Shown here: in pieces, positions 1 to 9,898 of the stretch | Layout: every line of letters starts with the position of its first letter | Numbering within the stretch: position 1 is the first letter of the stretch | NCBI GenBank assembly: GCA_039698035.1 | Contig: JBDKSW010000011.1 | Coordinates: 282,018 to 346,017 of the forward strand | Length of the DNA stretch: 64,000 bases | Direction of reading: 5' to 3' | Source: JAJFUI01 sp039698035 | GTDB taxonomy: Bacteria > Planctomycetota > Planctomycetia > Pirellulales > Thermoguttaceae | The notes under the pieces: model-generated | Seen by the model: the letters and a program-made list of their open reading frames with translations, nothing else | What the model was told of the DNA's origin: nothing | Databases searched by the model: none | Translations under genes and position numbers: made by a program

Positions 1-440
1 CGACCGCGCGGCACTTCGAGGTGAATCCGCTCCATCGCGGCCTTGAACTGATCACGCGACTCGGCCTTGTCGATCACGGCCGCGTTGGCCCCGATCATCT
101 CGACGCCGTACTTTTCGAGTACGCCGTGCTTGTGCAGATCCATGGCCAGGTTCAGGCCGGTCTGGCCTCCCAAGGTCGGCAACAAGGCGTCCGGCCGTTC
201 GGCGGCGATCACCTTTTCGACCATTTGCCAGGTCAAAGGCTCGATGTACGTGCGGTCGGCCATTTCCGGGTCGGTCATGATCGTGGCCGGGTTGGAGTTG
301 ACCAACACGACCTCGTAACCTTCCTCGCGGAGGGCCTTGCAGGCCTGCGTGCCGGAATAGTCAAATTCGCACGCTTGCCCAATGATAATGGGACCGGAAC
401 CGATCAGCAGGATCTTATGAATGTCGTTGCGACGCGGCAC
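1..440 (-). CDS. carB: Carbamoyl-phosphate synthase large subunit, N-terminal part (cut by window edge)
   Basis: The large subunit makes carbamoyl phosphate from ammonia, bicarbonate and two ATP, for pyrimidine and arginine synthesis. About 146 codons are visible and the gene runs off the left edge. Read from 440 the protein begins VPRRNDIHKILLIGSGPIII, the typical CarB N-terminus, followed by GQACEFDYSGTQAC and VNSNPATIMTDPEMAD of the first ATP-grasp half. The start is a GTG at 440 with an AAGGAAGG-like ribosome site about 8 bases upstream. No in-frame ATG gives a better fit. The carA partner is not in the window. It is divergent from the permease at 963. Confidence 0.93.
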   Translation of the reverse strand, partial: MPRRNDIHKILLIGSGPIIIGQACEFDYSGTQACKALREEGYEVVLVNSNPATIMTDPEMADRTYIEPLTWQMVEKVIAAERPDALLPTLGGQTGLNLAMDLHKHGVLEKYGVEMIGANAAVIDKAESRDQFKAAMERIHLEVPRG

Positions 441-962
441 AGCAAGAGCCTTCCTTGACGCAGCTAATGGCACGAGACCGACCGAACCCACCCATTCGGG
501 CTAGGCCCTGTCTAAAACCCCTTGATGATAACACACGCGAACAGGGCGATTCAAGGGGCCGACCGTTCGCGGCAGTGGTGTTGTTTTCGCGATTGCGACG
601 CGCAGAAAAGCGATGTCGGGCAAATGACGCAAAGCTTTCCGACGTCTCGGCGACACCGTCGGGCCTTGCAGGGGCGGCGACGTGCCGTATCGCCATAACC
701 CGATAATTCGCATTGAGTTACCCATCACGCAGCGCAATCGCAGTCCGCGGGCCCCTGAATGCTGGGACCATTGACGACCGAACCGCCGCGTATTATCTTG
801 GCGTGTTTACGTTCGGCGTCCCGCTCGGCCGTTTTTGGAAAACGCCAACCGCTGGAGCGGCGGAAAACAATCGCTTATCAACCGCCGTTCAGATGCCCTT
901 GCCCCGAAGCAGGCGAGGGAGATTTTTAGCGCCCGCCGGCTCGAATTGCTCCTAGGGATTGT
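441..962. other. Intergenic region between divergent carB and APC permease genes
   Basis: This is 522 bases without a convincing gene. The short open frames here have no recognisable protein character and overlap each other on both strands. It must carry the promoters for carB (leftward) and the permease (rightward), but I could not pick a clear -35/-10 pair. I see no tRNA-like fold or tandem repeat. Confidence 0.5.
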
Positions 963-3683
963 ATGGCCGATCAGTCCGATCCGTCTAAAGCCACGCCAGG
1001 ATTTGGCGATCGCGTGCGGCGACCGATCCAGGTAATCGTCGTCAGCAGCGTGATGTTCACGTTCATTTCCTACTGGCGGACAGCCGCGGTCGTCTTGGCC
1101 GACTTGGCCAGCACGGCCTACTACATTGGTGGAATCGTCGAGAGCGCGATTGGCCCGGCGGCCCCGTGGTTCATCCTGGCCGTGATGTTGTTTAGCTACG
1201 CGGTCCGCTCGGTGTACATCGAGAGCTGCTCGCTGTTCGTGCGCGGCGGCGTCTATCGCGTGGTGAAGGAGGCGATGGGCGGATTCCTGGCCAAGCTGTC
1301 CGTCTCGGCCCTGATGTTCGATTACGCGCTGACCGGTCCCATCAGCGCCGCTTCGGCCGGACAATACATCATGGGCTTGGCGCTCGAGGCGATCGCCTTG
1401 GTCAATCCCGCGTTGCGCGTCGATGCGACCACGGCCGACTATATCCGCCGCTGGGGCTCTGTGGTCATCGCCTGCGCCATCACCATCTACTTTTTCCGGC
1501 AAAATCTGCGTGGCATCCACGAGTCGAGCGGTAAAGCCTTGAAGATCGTGGGCATCACGACGGTTGTTGCCGCCGTGTTGCTCGTCTGGTGCTTTGTCAC
1601 TTTGGCGGTGCAGGGGCCGGCCAACCGAGTGCCGTGGCAGCCCGACTTGGCCCCGAAGGTCGAGCACGAGACGGTGCTGAAGAAGCTCGACACGGGCCTG
1701 ACCGAGGAAGTTTGGAAGCTCGGCGCAGACGGCCAGCCCTTGGTCAAGATGGAAGCCGACGAGCACGGCCACCTCAAGCCCGTACCGAAGGTCAACGAGA
1801 CGACCGGCCGGCAAGAGGACCCGCAGGGGTTCATCCGCGATTTGTGGCCCGGCCTGTGGCGGCAACTCCATGCGCCCGACAGTTGGTTGAGCATCGTCGG
1901 CCTGATAGGCCTTTTGATTGCATTTTCCCATTCGATCCTCGGCATGAGCGGTTTGGAGACACTCGCTCAGGTTTATCGCGAGGTGGAATCACCCAAACTG
2001 CCAAACTTCAAGCGGGCCGCGCTCATCGTTTTCCTCTACAGCGTGGCCCTGACCGGAACCGTGTCGTTCTTGGCCGTTCTGTTGATTCCGAACGACGTTC
2101 GCATGAAGCTCTACTCGGACAACCTCATTGGCGGGTTGGCGATGAGCGTCATTGGGCCGCCGGTGGCCCGGCTGTTGTTGAACGCGGCGGTGGTCGTCGC
2201 TGGCTTCCTGATCCTCTCAGGCGCAGTGAACACGGCCATCATCGGATCCAACGGGGTGTTAAATCGGGTGGCCGAGGACGGCGTCATGCCGGACTGGTTT
2301 CTGAAGCCACACCGTCGTTTCGGCACGACCTACCGCGTGCTTTATTTGATCGTTGCATTGCAGCTTTCCGTGATTCTTCTGAGCCGCGGCAACATGTATG
2401 TGCTGGGCGAGGCCTACGCTTTTGGCATTGTCTGGAGTTTTTGTTTCAAGACGATGGCGATGGTGGTGCTCCGCTTCAAGGACCGCAGCCCGCGAGAGTA
2501 CAAGGTGCCGTTGAACCTCCATATCCGCGGCGTGGAACTGCCGATCGGTCTGTTATTGATCCTCCTCATTCTGCTTACCGCGGCCGTGCTGAACACGCTC
2601 ACGAAGGAAGTGGCCACGATCGGCGGCTCGATTTTCACCGTCATTTTTCTGATTACGTTCATCGCCTCCGAGCGATTGCACGAGCGGCGGCGCGGCGCGG
2701 CAGCGCACAAACACATCGAGCAGTTCAACCAGCGGAGCATCGATCAGGTCACGCCCCAGTTGCTGAGTTTGACGAAGCCCTACCGCAAGCTGGTAGCCAT
2801 CCGCTCGACGCAGAATCTTTTCATGCTCGAGCGTGCGTTGGCCGAGACGGACCCGGAGACGACCGATATGGCCGTAATGACGGCCCAAGTCGCGGCACGC
2901 GGCGACGCCTCCCAGAGCGGGCCGGACCTCGACGAGTACAACCGCCGGCTAATGACGGCCGTTGTCGAGCGGGCGGAAAAGGCCGGAAAGCACGTGCTGC
3001 CGCTGATCCTTCGGACCAACAGCCCGCTGTTTGCCATTGTCCAAACGGCCCGCGAGCTTCAGGTGCAAGAGCTGGTTCTTGGAGCGTCGAACATCCACAC
3101 GGCCGACGCCCAAATGGAGCAAATTGCGTTCTATTGGATCGACATCCACGGCGGCGATCCGACACCGCTGACGGTCCGAATTTTGAGCCGAAGTCGCGAC
3201 CTCTATTTCGACATCGCGGGCGGCAACCGCATTCCCAAGATCGGCGAGCGTCAGGCTCGCTCGGTCGCCGAGCTGCGTTCGGCCGGCGTCGGCGCCAGTC
3301 ACGTCCTGCTGGTGCATAATGGCACGTTGGCCGACAGCGATCTGTTTGCCGTCGCGCTGACGACAATCGACCCGGACGTGGCTCTGACGCTGGTCCAAGT
3401 CCCTTCGCCCGACGGCACGCCTGAACGTCTGCAACAAGACCTTCAGCGCGCCGAGCAACTGCACCGTGAAGTCGAAGTCTGCCAGCTTCCGACGGGCGAC
3501 CCGACGGATCAGCTTGCATTGCTCTGCCGAGAGCTGAGTTGCGGGCTACTGATCCTCCGTCGCCACAACGGCACGGGCGAGGCACCCTCGTCGCCGATTG
3601 ATTTCCAGGGCATCGTGCGGAAGTCGCCGTGCCCGGTGTGCTTTGTCGAAGCCCCGATCATCCCGGACGAGGTCGATCGCTGA
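963..3683 (+). CDS. APC-family amino acid permease with C-terminal universal-stress-like domains
   Basis: This is a predicted inner-membrane amino acid/polyamine transporter of the APC superfamily, 906 residues. Residues about 25-590 hold many hydrophobic helices. A long charged loop lies at about 220-300. The C-terminal 300 residues are soluble and look like two tandem universal-stress-protein domains: RKLVAIRS near 605 is the first strand, VQELVLGAS and CGLLILRR are strand ends, and SPCPVCFVEAP is the typical USP end. A permease-USP fusion suggests that transport is tuned by a cytoplasmic nucleotide-binding tail (family-based inference). The substrate cannot be told from sequence. It converges on uvrA with only 15 bases between the stop codons. 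Confidence 0.85.
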   Translation: MADQSDPSKATPGFGDRVRRPIQVIVVSSVMFTFISYWRTAAVVLADLASTAYYIGGIVESAIGPAAPWFILAVMLFSYAVRSVYIESCSLFVRGGVYRVVKEAMGGFLAKLSVSALMFDYALTGPISAASAGQYIMGLALEAIALVNPALRVDATTADYIRRWGSVVIACAITIYFFRQNLRGIHESSGKALKIVGITTVVAAVLLVWCFVTLAVQGPANRVPWQPDLAPKVEHETVLKKLDTGLTEEVWKLGADGQPLVKMEADEHGHLKPVPKVNETTGRQEDPQGFIRDLWPGLWRQLHAPDSWLSIVGLIGLLIAFSHSILGMSGLETLAQVYREVESPKLPNFKRAALIVFLYSVALTGTVSFLAVLLIPNDVRMKLYSDNLIGGLAMSVIGPPVARLLLNAAVVVAGFLILSGAVNTAIIGSNGVLNRVAEDGVMPDWFLKPHRRFGTTYRVLYLIVALQLSVILLSRGNMYVLGEAYAFGIVWSFCFKTMAMVVLRFKDRSPREYKVPLNLHIRGVELPIGLLLILLILLTAAVLNTLTKEVATIGGSIFTVIFLITFIASERLHERRRGAAAHKHIEQFNQRSIDQVTPQLLSLTKPYRKLVAIRSTQNLFMLERALAETDPETTDMAVMTAQVAARGDASQSGPDLDEYNRRLMTAVVERAEKAGKHVLPLILRTNSPLFAIVQTARELQVQELVLGASNIHTADAQMEQIAFYWIDIHGGDPTPLTVRILSRSRDLYFDIAGGNRIPKIGERQARSVAELRSAGVGASHVLLVHNGTLADSDLFAVALTTIDPDVALTLVQVPSPDGTPERLQQDLQRAEQLHREVEVCQLPTGDPTDQLALLCRELSCGLLILRRHNGTGEAPSSPIDFQGIVRKSPCPVCFVEAPIIPDEVDR

Positions 3684-3698
3684 CATCTCGCCGCCCCA

Positions 3699-6542
3699 TC
3701 AAGGCAGCACGGTTCGCAGAAACTGGCCCGTGTGATTTTCCGCAATCGCGGCGATTTCCTCGGGCGTGCCGACGGCCACGATCTGGCCTCCGGCCTGACC
3801 GCCATCGGGGCCGAGGTCGATGATCCAATCGGCCGTTTTCATCACATCAAGATTGTGCTCGATGACGAGGACCGTGTTGCCGAGATCGACAAGGCGTCCG
3901 AGCACGGCAAGCAACTTGCGTACGTCATCGAAGTGCAGGCCCGTGGTGGGTTCATCGAGGATGTAAAGCGTCTTGCCGGTCTGCACGCGGCTCAACTCCG
4001 TGGCGAGCCGAACGCGTTGCGATTCGCCGCCGGAGAGCGTGGTGGACGACTGGCCGAGTGTGATGTAGCCGAGGCCAACCTCCGCGAGGCCGCCGATCAG
4101 ACGAGCGATGGCCGGAAAGTTTTTGAAGAACTCGGCCGCCTCCTCGACACGCATGTCGAGCACATCGGCAATCGAGCGATCGCGGTAATGGATTTCGAGC
4201 GTCTGCCGGTTGAATCGCTTGCCCTCGCACACGGGACAATTGACGTACAGGTCGGGCAGAAAGTTCATTTCGATGCGGCGTTGCCCCTGGCCCTGGCAGG
4301 CCTCGCATCGGCCGCCCTTGAGGTTGAAGCTGAAGCGGCCCGGCTTGTAGCCGCGCTGGCGTGCGTCGCGTGTATTGGCAAACACCTTGCGGATTTCGTC
4401 GAACACGCCAATATAGGTCGCCGGGTTGCTGCGCGGCGTCCGACCGATTGGCGACTGGTCAATCTGGATCACCTTGTCAATTTGGCTGACGCCGCGAAGA
4501 CCGCGGTGCGGTCCCGGCTTTGGCGTGACGCCTCCCAATCGGCGCACGAGCGCCCGGGCGAGCGTCTCGTCAACCAGCGAACTCTTGCCCGAACCGCTGA
4601 CGCCCGTCACGCAGATGAACGTGCCAAGCGGAAACCAAGCCGTCACGTCCTTGAGATTATTGGTCCCCGCCCCATCGACCGTGATCGAGCGGGCTTTGGC
4701 CGCACGGCGACGACGATCGGGCACGGCAATCCGCTCGACACGGGCCAGATAACGGCCGGTAAGCGACTGCGGGTCGGCGGCCACCTGGTCGAGCGGCCCT
4801 TGCGCGACGACGCGACCGCCATGTCGGCCGGCGCCTGGCCCAAGATCGACAAGCCAGTCGGCGTGCCGCATGATGGCCTCGTCGTGCTCGACCACCAAGA
4901 CCGTATTGCCTCGCGACTGCAACTGGCGCAGCACCTCGATGAGCCGTCCGTTGTCGCGCGGATGAAGGCCAATCGACGGCTCGTCGAGCACATAGCAAAC
5001 ACCAACCAGCCCCGAGCCGAGTCCGGACGCCAACCGCACGCGTTGCAACTCGCCGCCGCTCAGCGTGCCGGCGGGGCGATCGAGCGTGAGATAACCGAGG
5101 CCGACACGTTCTAGAAAATCGAGCCGAGCGACGATTTCCGTCAGGATCGGCTCGGCGATGGGAAGCTGGGCCTCGGCAAAAACGATGGTATCGAGCATCT
5201 GCTCCGTCGACGAGCCATTGGCGAAGAAGGCCCTGGCCGACGCGATGGGCATCGCGGTCACTTCGTGGATCGCTCGGCCGCCGATGAACACGGAGCGAGC
5301 CTCGGGACGCAACCGAGCGCCGCCGCAGTCGGGACACACCGTCTCGGCGCGAAACGCTTCGAGCCGCTGCCGTTTGGTTTCGTTGCTCGTCGTGGCATAC
5401 TCTTTTTCCAGCATTTCGAGCACGCCCGGAAACCGCTTACCAGCGCCGTTGAGCAACTCTTCCCGGCGGTTGGCCGACAATGCTACGAGCGGTGTTTCCC
5501 AACTGACGCCGACCTTGCCCAGGAACGGCTCAAGATACTGCTGCCTTTTCCGAGACGCGCTGGGCGAATCGGCTCGCCACGGCGCAATGGCTCCGTCGGC
5601 CAATGAAAGGCTTGCATCCGGCAGGACGAGCTCTGGGTCAAAGCCAATGCGAGAGCCAAGCCCCTCGCAGCCAGGGCATGCGCCATAGGGGCTGTTGAAG
5701 CTGAAAGCACGCGGCTCGAGTTCCTCGTAGCTCGTCTTGCAATTGGGGCAGGCGTACAGTGTGCTGAAAAGGCGGTCTCGCCAGACGGAGCCCTGGGGCG
5801 TCTTCTCTTCACTGGCGGCGATCACCAGCCCATCGCCGTGCTGGATTGCCAATCGCAGGGACTCGGCGATGCGTGTTCGGACGCCCTCGCGGACGACGAC
5901 CCGGTCGACGACCGCCTCGATGTGATGCAATTTTTGGAGAGCCAACGACGGCGGGTCTCCGACATCGACAATCTCGCCATCGACGCGTGCACGCAAGAGT
6001 CCCGCCTTGCGGATCGCCTCGAACACTTCCTTGTGCGTTCCCTTGCGACCGCGAACCATCGGCGCGAGGATCATGACGCGTGTGCCCTGGCTCAGTTCCA
6101 TCAGGGCGTCGAGGATTTGCTCGGGCGTCTGCTGGCGAATCGCCTCGCCGCAGCCAGGGCATCGGGGCTCGCCGAGCCGGGCATAGAGCAGCCGCAGATA
6201 GTCGTAAATCTCGGTAACCGTGGCCACCGTGCTGCGTGGATTGCTGCCGCCGGCCCGCTGATCGATCGAGATGGTTGGCTGAAGTCCCTCGATCAGATCA
6301 ACATCCGGACGTTCCAATTGGTGCAGGAACTGTCTGGCGTAGGTCGAAAGGCTCTCGATGTACTGCCGCTGGCCCTCGGCATAAAGCGTGTCGAAGGCCA
6401 ACGAGCTCTTGCCTGAGCCGCTGGGTCCCGTAACGACCACAAACCGGTCACGGGGCAAATCGAGATCGACATTTTGTAGATTGTGCGTCCGCGCCCCACG
6501 GATACGGATGCAGTCGGCGTCGGTCTGGAATTCCAATACCAT
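3699..6542 (-). CDS. uvrA: Excinuclease ABC subunit A
   Basis: UvrA is the damage-recognition ATPase of nucleotide excision repair and loads UvrB at lesions. At 947 residues it has normal family length. There are two ABC modules: Walker A GPSGSGKSS near residue 40 and GVSGSGKSS near 640, and signatures LSGGELQRVRLA and LSGGESQRVRLA. Both zinc sites are present: CPNC with CPGC in the insertion of the first half, and CEAC with CPVC after FSFNLKGG in the second. The YILDEPTTGLH Walker B is intact. The start ATG at 6542 gives the standard N-terminus DCIRIRGARTHNLQNV. It is divergent from the archease gene, and uvrB/uvrC are not nearby. Confidence 0.98.
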   Translation of the reverse strand: MVLEFQTDADCIRIRGARTHNLQNVDLDLPRDRFVVVTGPSGSGKSSLAFDTLYAEGQRQYIESLSTYARQFLHQLERPDVDLIEGLQPTISIDQRAGGSNPRSTVATVTEIYDYLRLLYARLGEPRCPGCGEAIRQQTPEQILDALMELSQGTRVMILAPMVRGRKGTHKEVFEAIRKAGLLRARVDGEIVDVGDPPSLALQKLHHIEAVVDRVVVREGVRTRIAESLRLAIQHGDGLVIAASEEKTPQGSVWRDRLFSTLYACPNCKTSYEELEPRAFSFNSPYGACPGCEGLGSRIGFDPELVLPDASLSLADGAIAPWRADSPSASRKRQQYLEPFLGKVGVSWETPLVALSANRREELLNGAGKRFPGVLEMLEKEYATTSNETKRQRLEAFRAETVCPDCGGARLRPEARSVFIGGRAIHEVTAMPIASARAFFANGSSTEQMLDTIVFAEAQLPIAEPILTEIVARLDFLERVGLGYLTLDRPAGTLSGGELQRVRLASGLGSGLVGVCYVLDEPSIGLHPRDNGRLIEVLRQLQSRGNTVLVVEHDEAIMRHADWLVDLGPGAGRHGGRVVAQGPLDQVAADPQSLTGRYLARVERIAVPDRRRRAAKARSITVDGAGTNNLKDVTAWFPLGTFICVTGVSGSGKSSLVDETLARALVRRLGGVTPKPGPHRGLRGVSQIDKVIQIDQSPIGRTPRSNPATYIGVFDEIRKVFANTRDARQRGYKPGRFSFNLKGGRCEACQGQGQRRIEMNFLPDLYVNCPVCEGKRFNRQTLEIHYRDRSIADVLDMRVEEAAEFFKNFPAIARLIGGLAEVGLGYITLGQSSTTLSGGESQRVRLATELSRVQTGKTLYILDEPTTGLHFDDVRKLLAVLGRLVDLGNTVLVIEHNLDVMKTADWIIDLGPDGGQAGGQIVAVGTPEEIAAIAENHTGQFLRTVLP

Positions 6543-6731
6543 CCGGTTGACGTGCGATAGGGCAAGGCACTATGGGGCACGATAGAACAATCTACTTTAT
6601 CATCGCGGAGTTCCGGTGTAAAGAAAAGCGAGAGCCCTTCCTAAGATTGCCCGACACGACGAATTCCGAACGCCATGACGTTTCCTCGCAAAGGGGGCCC
6701 CCCGTTTCTCGCGGCCGACCGCGGACGTACA

Positions 6732-7166
6732 ATGCCATCGATGTACGAGATTTTCGAGCATACGGCCGATGTGGGCATTCGTATCCGCGCCGCGAGCCTG
6801 GACGGTCTATTCGCGGATGCGGCCCGGGGGCTACTGGCAATCATGCTGGAGACGCCCGAGGCCGTCGAGCCGCGTCAAACGGTGCCGATCCGCCTTCAGG
6901 CCGATGATCTTGAAGAGCTGCTTCACGATTGGTTGGCCGAAGTGCTTTACACGTTTCACGCGGAGCGGATCGCACTCTCGGCGTTTCGCGTGACGATCAC
7001 CAGGGAAGACGGCCGCCCGGCGCAACTCGAGGCGACCGCCCGAGGTGAGACGCTCGACCTCGCGCGACATCAGGTTGACGTCGAGGTCAAGGCCATTACG
7101 TGGCACGGCTTGACGCTTCACCCTGACGGCGTCGAGTGGGTCGCCGAGGTGATCGTCGACATTTAG
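6732..7166 (+). CDS. Archease family protein
   Basis: Archease is a small protein that activates RtcB-type RNA ligases and is linked to tRNA/RNA repair. The 144-residue product starts MPSMYEIFEHTADVGIRI, and the EHTADVGI motif with its acidic metal-binding residue is diagnostic. The end (WHGLTLHPDGVEWVAEVIVDI) matches the conserved C-terminal KAxTYH-like region and the final Asp-Ile. An in-frame ATG at 6675 would add 19 residues with no family match, so the start at 6732 is preferred. No rtcB gene is in this window. Confidence 0.93.
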   Translation: MPSMYEIFEHTADVGIRIRAASLDGLFADAARGLLAIMLETPEAVEPRQTVPIRLQADDLEELLHDWLAEVLYTFHAERIALSAFRVTITREDGRPAQLEATARGETLDLARHQVDVEVKAITWHGLTLHPDGVEWVAEVIVDI

Positions 7167-7221
7167 CGGCCTGTCCGAGCGACTGGCGTTTGCGGTCCTT
7201 TTGCCCGCGGGAAGCGGCCCC

Positions 7222-7638
7222 TCAGCCGCACACATCGTCGTCGCTGAAAAATATTGGGATTTCACGCCGTGCCGACTCGGGACTGTCCGAGGCATGGATC
7301 AGGTTCATTTGCTGGCTGGCGCTGAAGTCGCCGCGGATCGTGCCAGGATTGGCCTTCAATCCGTTCGTCGCGCCGGCCATGTTGCGCAAGACCTGAATGG
7401 CCTCAGGACCGGCCACGATCATGGCCACGACGGGCCCGCCGGTGATGAACTCTTCGAGATCGGGATACCAAGCCTTGGCGACGTGCTCGACGTAATGCCG
7501 CTTGGCCAGTTCCGGCGTAATCCGCATCAGCTTCATGGCGACGATCGCCAGGTCTTTGTCTTCGAGCCGGGAAATGATCCGGCCCATCAGCCGGCGGCGA
7601 ACACAGTCGGGTTTGAGCAGGACGAGCGTGCGTTCCAT
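7222..7638 (-). CDS. ndk: Nucleoside diphosphate kinase
   Basis: Ndk transfers the gamma phosphate of ATP to other nucleoside diphosphates through a phosphohistidine. The 138-residue protein begins MERTLVLLKPDCVRRRLMG, the family-typical start. It carries NLIHASDSPESA, which contains the catalytic His and is close to the consensus NxIHGSDS. The longer frame starting at 7704 adds 22 residues that match nothing in the family. The gene ends facing archease and lies downstream of ppk on the same strand, 104 bases away. Confidence 0.97.
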   Translation of the reverse strand: MERTLVLLKPDCVRRRLMGRIISRLEDKDLAIVAMKLMRITPELAKRHYVEHVAKAWYPDLEEFITGGPVVAMIVAGPEAIQVLRNMAGATNGLKANPGTIRGDFSASQQMNLIHASDSPESARREIPIFFSDDDVCG

Positions 7639-7742
7639 CGTGACCTTACCTCTCGGACTTTGTGGAAAACGAATGATTTTAGGCCGTTTTCGCCCACGGC
7701 TCAAGTGCTGTTAACGCAACGACCCCAAGCGCCGAATCGCGT

Positions 7743-9860
7743 CTATGGACGAGGCCTCACCAAGGGGCGGAACTGCGGATCAGCGTGCGCTGCGTCGCGA
7801 ACGGCCGTCACGGCCTCGCGGCGGAAATTCAGTTGTGCTCGAACGCGGGGGCCCGTGCGCGGGACACGCTCGTAGGTTCCGTCGCAAAGCAGCCGCCAGG
7901 CGTTGCTGTTGTCCTCGAAATAGGTTCGCAACAGGTCGATCAGCCGTTGCCGATGGGCCGGGTCCGTGACTGGAAACAGCAGTTCCAACCGTTTGCTGAG
8001 ATTCCGTTGCATCCAGTCGGCGCTGCTCAAATAGACTTCCTCATGGCCGCCGTTGCGAAAATAAAAGACGCGGGCGTGTTCGAGGTACCGATCGACAATC
8101 GAACGGACCTCGATGTTTTCGGAGACGCCGGCGACGGCCGGCCTTAAGCAGCAGATGCCGCGGACATTAAGCAGCACCTGGACGCCGGCCTGGCTCGCAC
8201 GGAACAGGGCCCTGCAGATTTCTGGATCTTCCAGCGAGTTGGCTTTGGCCATGATGAGGCCAGGACGGTCGGTCGTCGAGGCCTGGACTTCGCGATCGAT
8301 CAGGTCAATGAATTTTTGGCGTAGGCCCAGCGGCGCGACGGCCAACTTGGCCCAACCAACCGATTGCGAATAGCCGGTCAGCAGGTTGAAGAACGCGGCC
8401 ACGTCCGAGGCCAGCTCGCGGTCGCAGGTCATCAGGCCGATGTCGGAGTAAAGTCGGGCGGTGCGATCATTGTAATTGCCGGTGGCCAAGTGGACGTAAC
8501 GCTGGATGCGATGTTGCTCACGCCGAACGATCAGCAGCGCCTTGGCGTGCGTTTTGAAGCCTGCAACGCCGTAAATGACGTGAACGCCGGCGTCCTCCAA
8601 TCGTCGCGCCCAATGAACGTTTCGCCATTCGTCGAAGCGTGCCCGCAGCTCGACGAGCGCCGTGACCTCCTTGCCTTTTTGAGCTGCGCGGGCGAGGGCT
8701 TGCACGATCGGCGAGTCGCCGCTGGTCCGGTAAAGCGTTTGCTTGATGGCGAGCACCTGTGGGTCTTCGGCGGCCTGTTGCACGAGCCGCACGATCGGGT
8801 CGAAGCTCTCGTAGGGATGATGGAGCAAGATGTCCCGGTCCTGGATCGCCTTCCAAAGATCATCCGCACCGATCAGGTCGCGGGGGACTTGGGGCAACCA
8901 CTCGTCGATGCGAAGCTGGTCAAAGCCTGGCCGGTTCACGAGTTCCATGAGGGCCGACGCTTCTTGCGGGCCATCAACATGGTAGATTTGCTGGTCATCC
9001 AATTGAAAACGGTCGGCGAGCCACTTTCGGAGCCGTGGCTCGCATCGCGACGAGACGGTCAGCCGCACCGGCGTTCTGCGCCGTCGCGCCAGAACGACCT
9101 CTTCCATCGCGTGCAATAGGTCGTCAATTTGTTCGTCGTCCTGCAACATGACGTCGGCATCGCGAGCAATGCGAAAGGCGGCGGTGGCAGCGACCTTGCC
9201 GCCGGGAAACAGCGCGTCCAAGTTGGCCGCGATCACGTCTTCGAGCGGCGTCAGATGCGTCTCCGAATCGGCGGGCAACGGAACCCAACGGGGCAACTGG
9301 CTGGGCACAGGGACCACGACCACCCGCTCTCGTGGTTGATCGTCGTCGTCTCGGCACGTGACTAGCCCCAGGACGTGCAACTGCAAGTTGGGAAGCAGCG
9401 GACCGGGCTTCAGTTCCTCGATGGCCAGCGGCGTCAAAATCGGCTGAAGCTCGCGGGCAAAGTATGCTCTTGTGAACCGGCGATGCTCGTCCGTCCATTG
9501 CTGGCTGCCCACAATTTTCAGCCCGTGCTCGGCCAACCGCGAGAAAATGTCAAGGACGCCGGCCGTCTGAGCATCGACCATGCGATGCGCGCGGGCGGCG
9601 ATGGCCGTCAGTTGCTCGGCGGCCGTCATGCCGGCCGGGTCGCGGCGACCGCGTTTGGCTGCCCGCTGGCGTATCAGGCCGGCCACACGGACGAGAAAGA
9701 ACTCGTCCAGGTTGGAGTTGACGATGGCCAGGAATTTCAGCCGTTCCAGCAGCGGCAGATCCGTGTCGAGCCCCTGTTCGAGGACACGATGGTTGAACTC
9801 CAACCAACTCAACTCACGATTGATGTAAAGCTGGGGCGTCTTGAGTAGATTCTTAGCCAT
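7743..9860 (-). CDS. ppk1: Polyphosphate kinase 1
   Basis: PPK1 polymerises the terminal phosphate of ATP into inorganic polyphosphate, reversibly. The protein has 705 residues, normal for the family. The N domain starts with YINRELSWLEFNHRVLEQ and NSNLDEFFLVRVAGL. The catalytic part contains LAIKQTLYRTSGDSPI, GFKTHAKALLIVRRE (autophosphorylated His in FKTHAK) and YVHLATGNYNDRTARLYSD. It lies 38 bases downstream of the Ppx/GppA gene on the same strand, so polyphosphate synthesis and breakdown are probably co-transcribed. Confidence 0.97.
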   Translation of the reverse strand: MAKNLLKTPQLYINRELSWLEFNHRVLEQGLDTDLPLLERLKFLAIVNSNLDEFFLVRVAGLIRQRAAKRGRRDPAGMTAAEQLTAIAARAHRMVDAQTAGVLDIFSRLAEHGLKIVGSQQWTDEHRRFTRAYFARELQPILTPLAIEELKPGPLLPNLQLHVLGLVTCRDDDDQPRERVVVVPVPSQLPRWVPLPADSETHLTPLEDVIAANLDALFPGGKVAATAAFRIARDADVMLQDDEQIDDLLHAMEEVVLARRRRTPVRLTVSSRCEPRLRKWLADRFQLDDQQIYHVDGPQEASALMELVNRPGFDQLRIDEWLPQVPRDLIGADDLWKAIQDRDILLHHPYESFDPIVRLVQQAAEDPQVLAIKQTLYRTSGDSPIVQALARAAQKGKEVTALVELRARFDEWRNVHWARRLEDAGVHVIYGVAGFKTHAKALLIVRREQHRIQRYVHLATGNYNDRTARLYSDIGLMTCDRELASDVAAFFNLLTGYSQSVGWAKLAVAPLGLRQKFIDLIDREVQASTTDRPGLIMAKANSLEDPEICRALFRASQAGVQVLLNVRGICCLRPAVAGVSENIEVRSIVDRYLEHARVFYFRNGGHEEVYLSSADWMQRNLSKRLELLFPVTDPAHRQRLIDLLRTYFEDNSNAWRLLCDGTYERVPRTGPRVRAQLNFRREAVTAVRDAAHADPQFRPLVRPRP

Positions 9861-9898
9861 ATTCGCTCGGGGCTCCCGGTTTCACACAGCGACCGATC

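Noticed and set aside
1589..3319. 576-residue plus-strand frame inside the permease gene
   Set aside because: Same-strand shadow in another frame, very rich in Arg, Gly and Pro, without hydrophobic or family pattern.
3732..5114. 460-residue plus-strand frame opposite uvrA
   Set aside because: Antisense of a fully conserved uvrA; the protein composition is that of a shadow frame.
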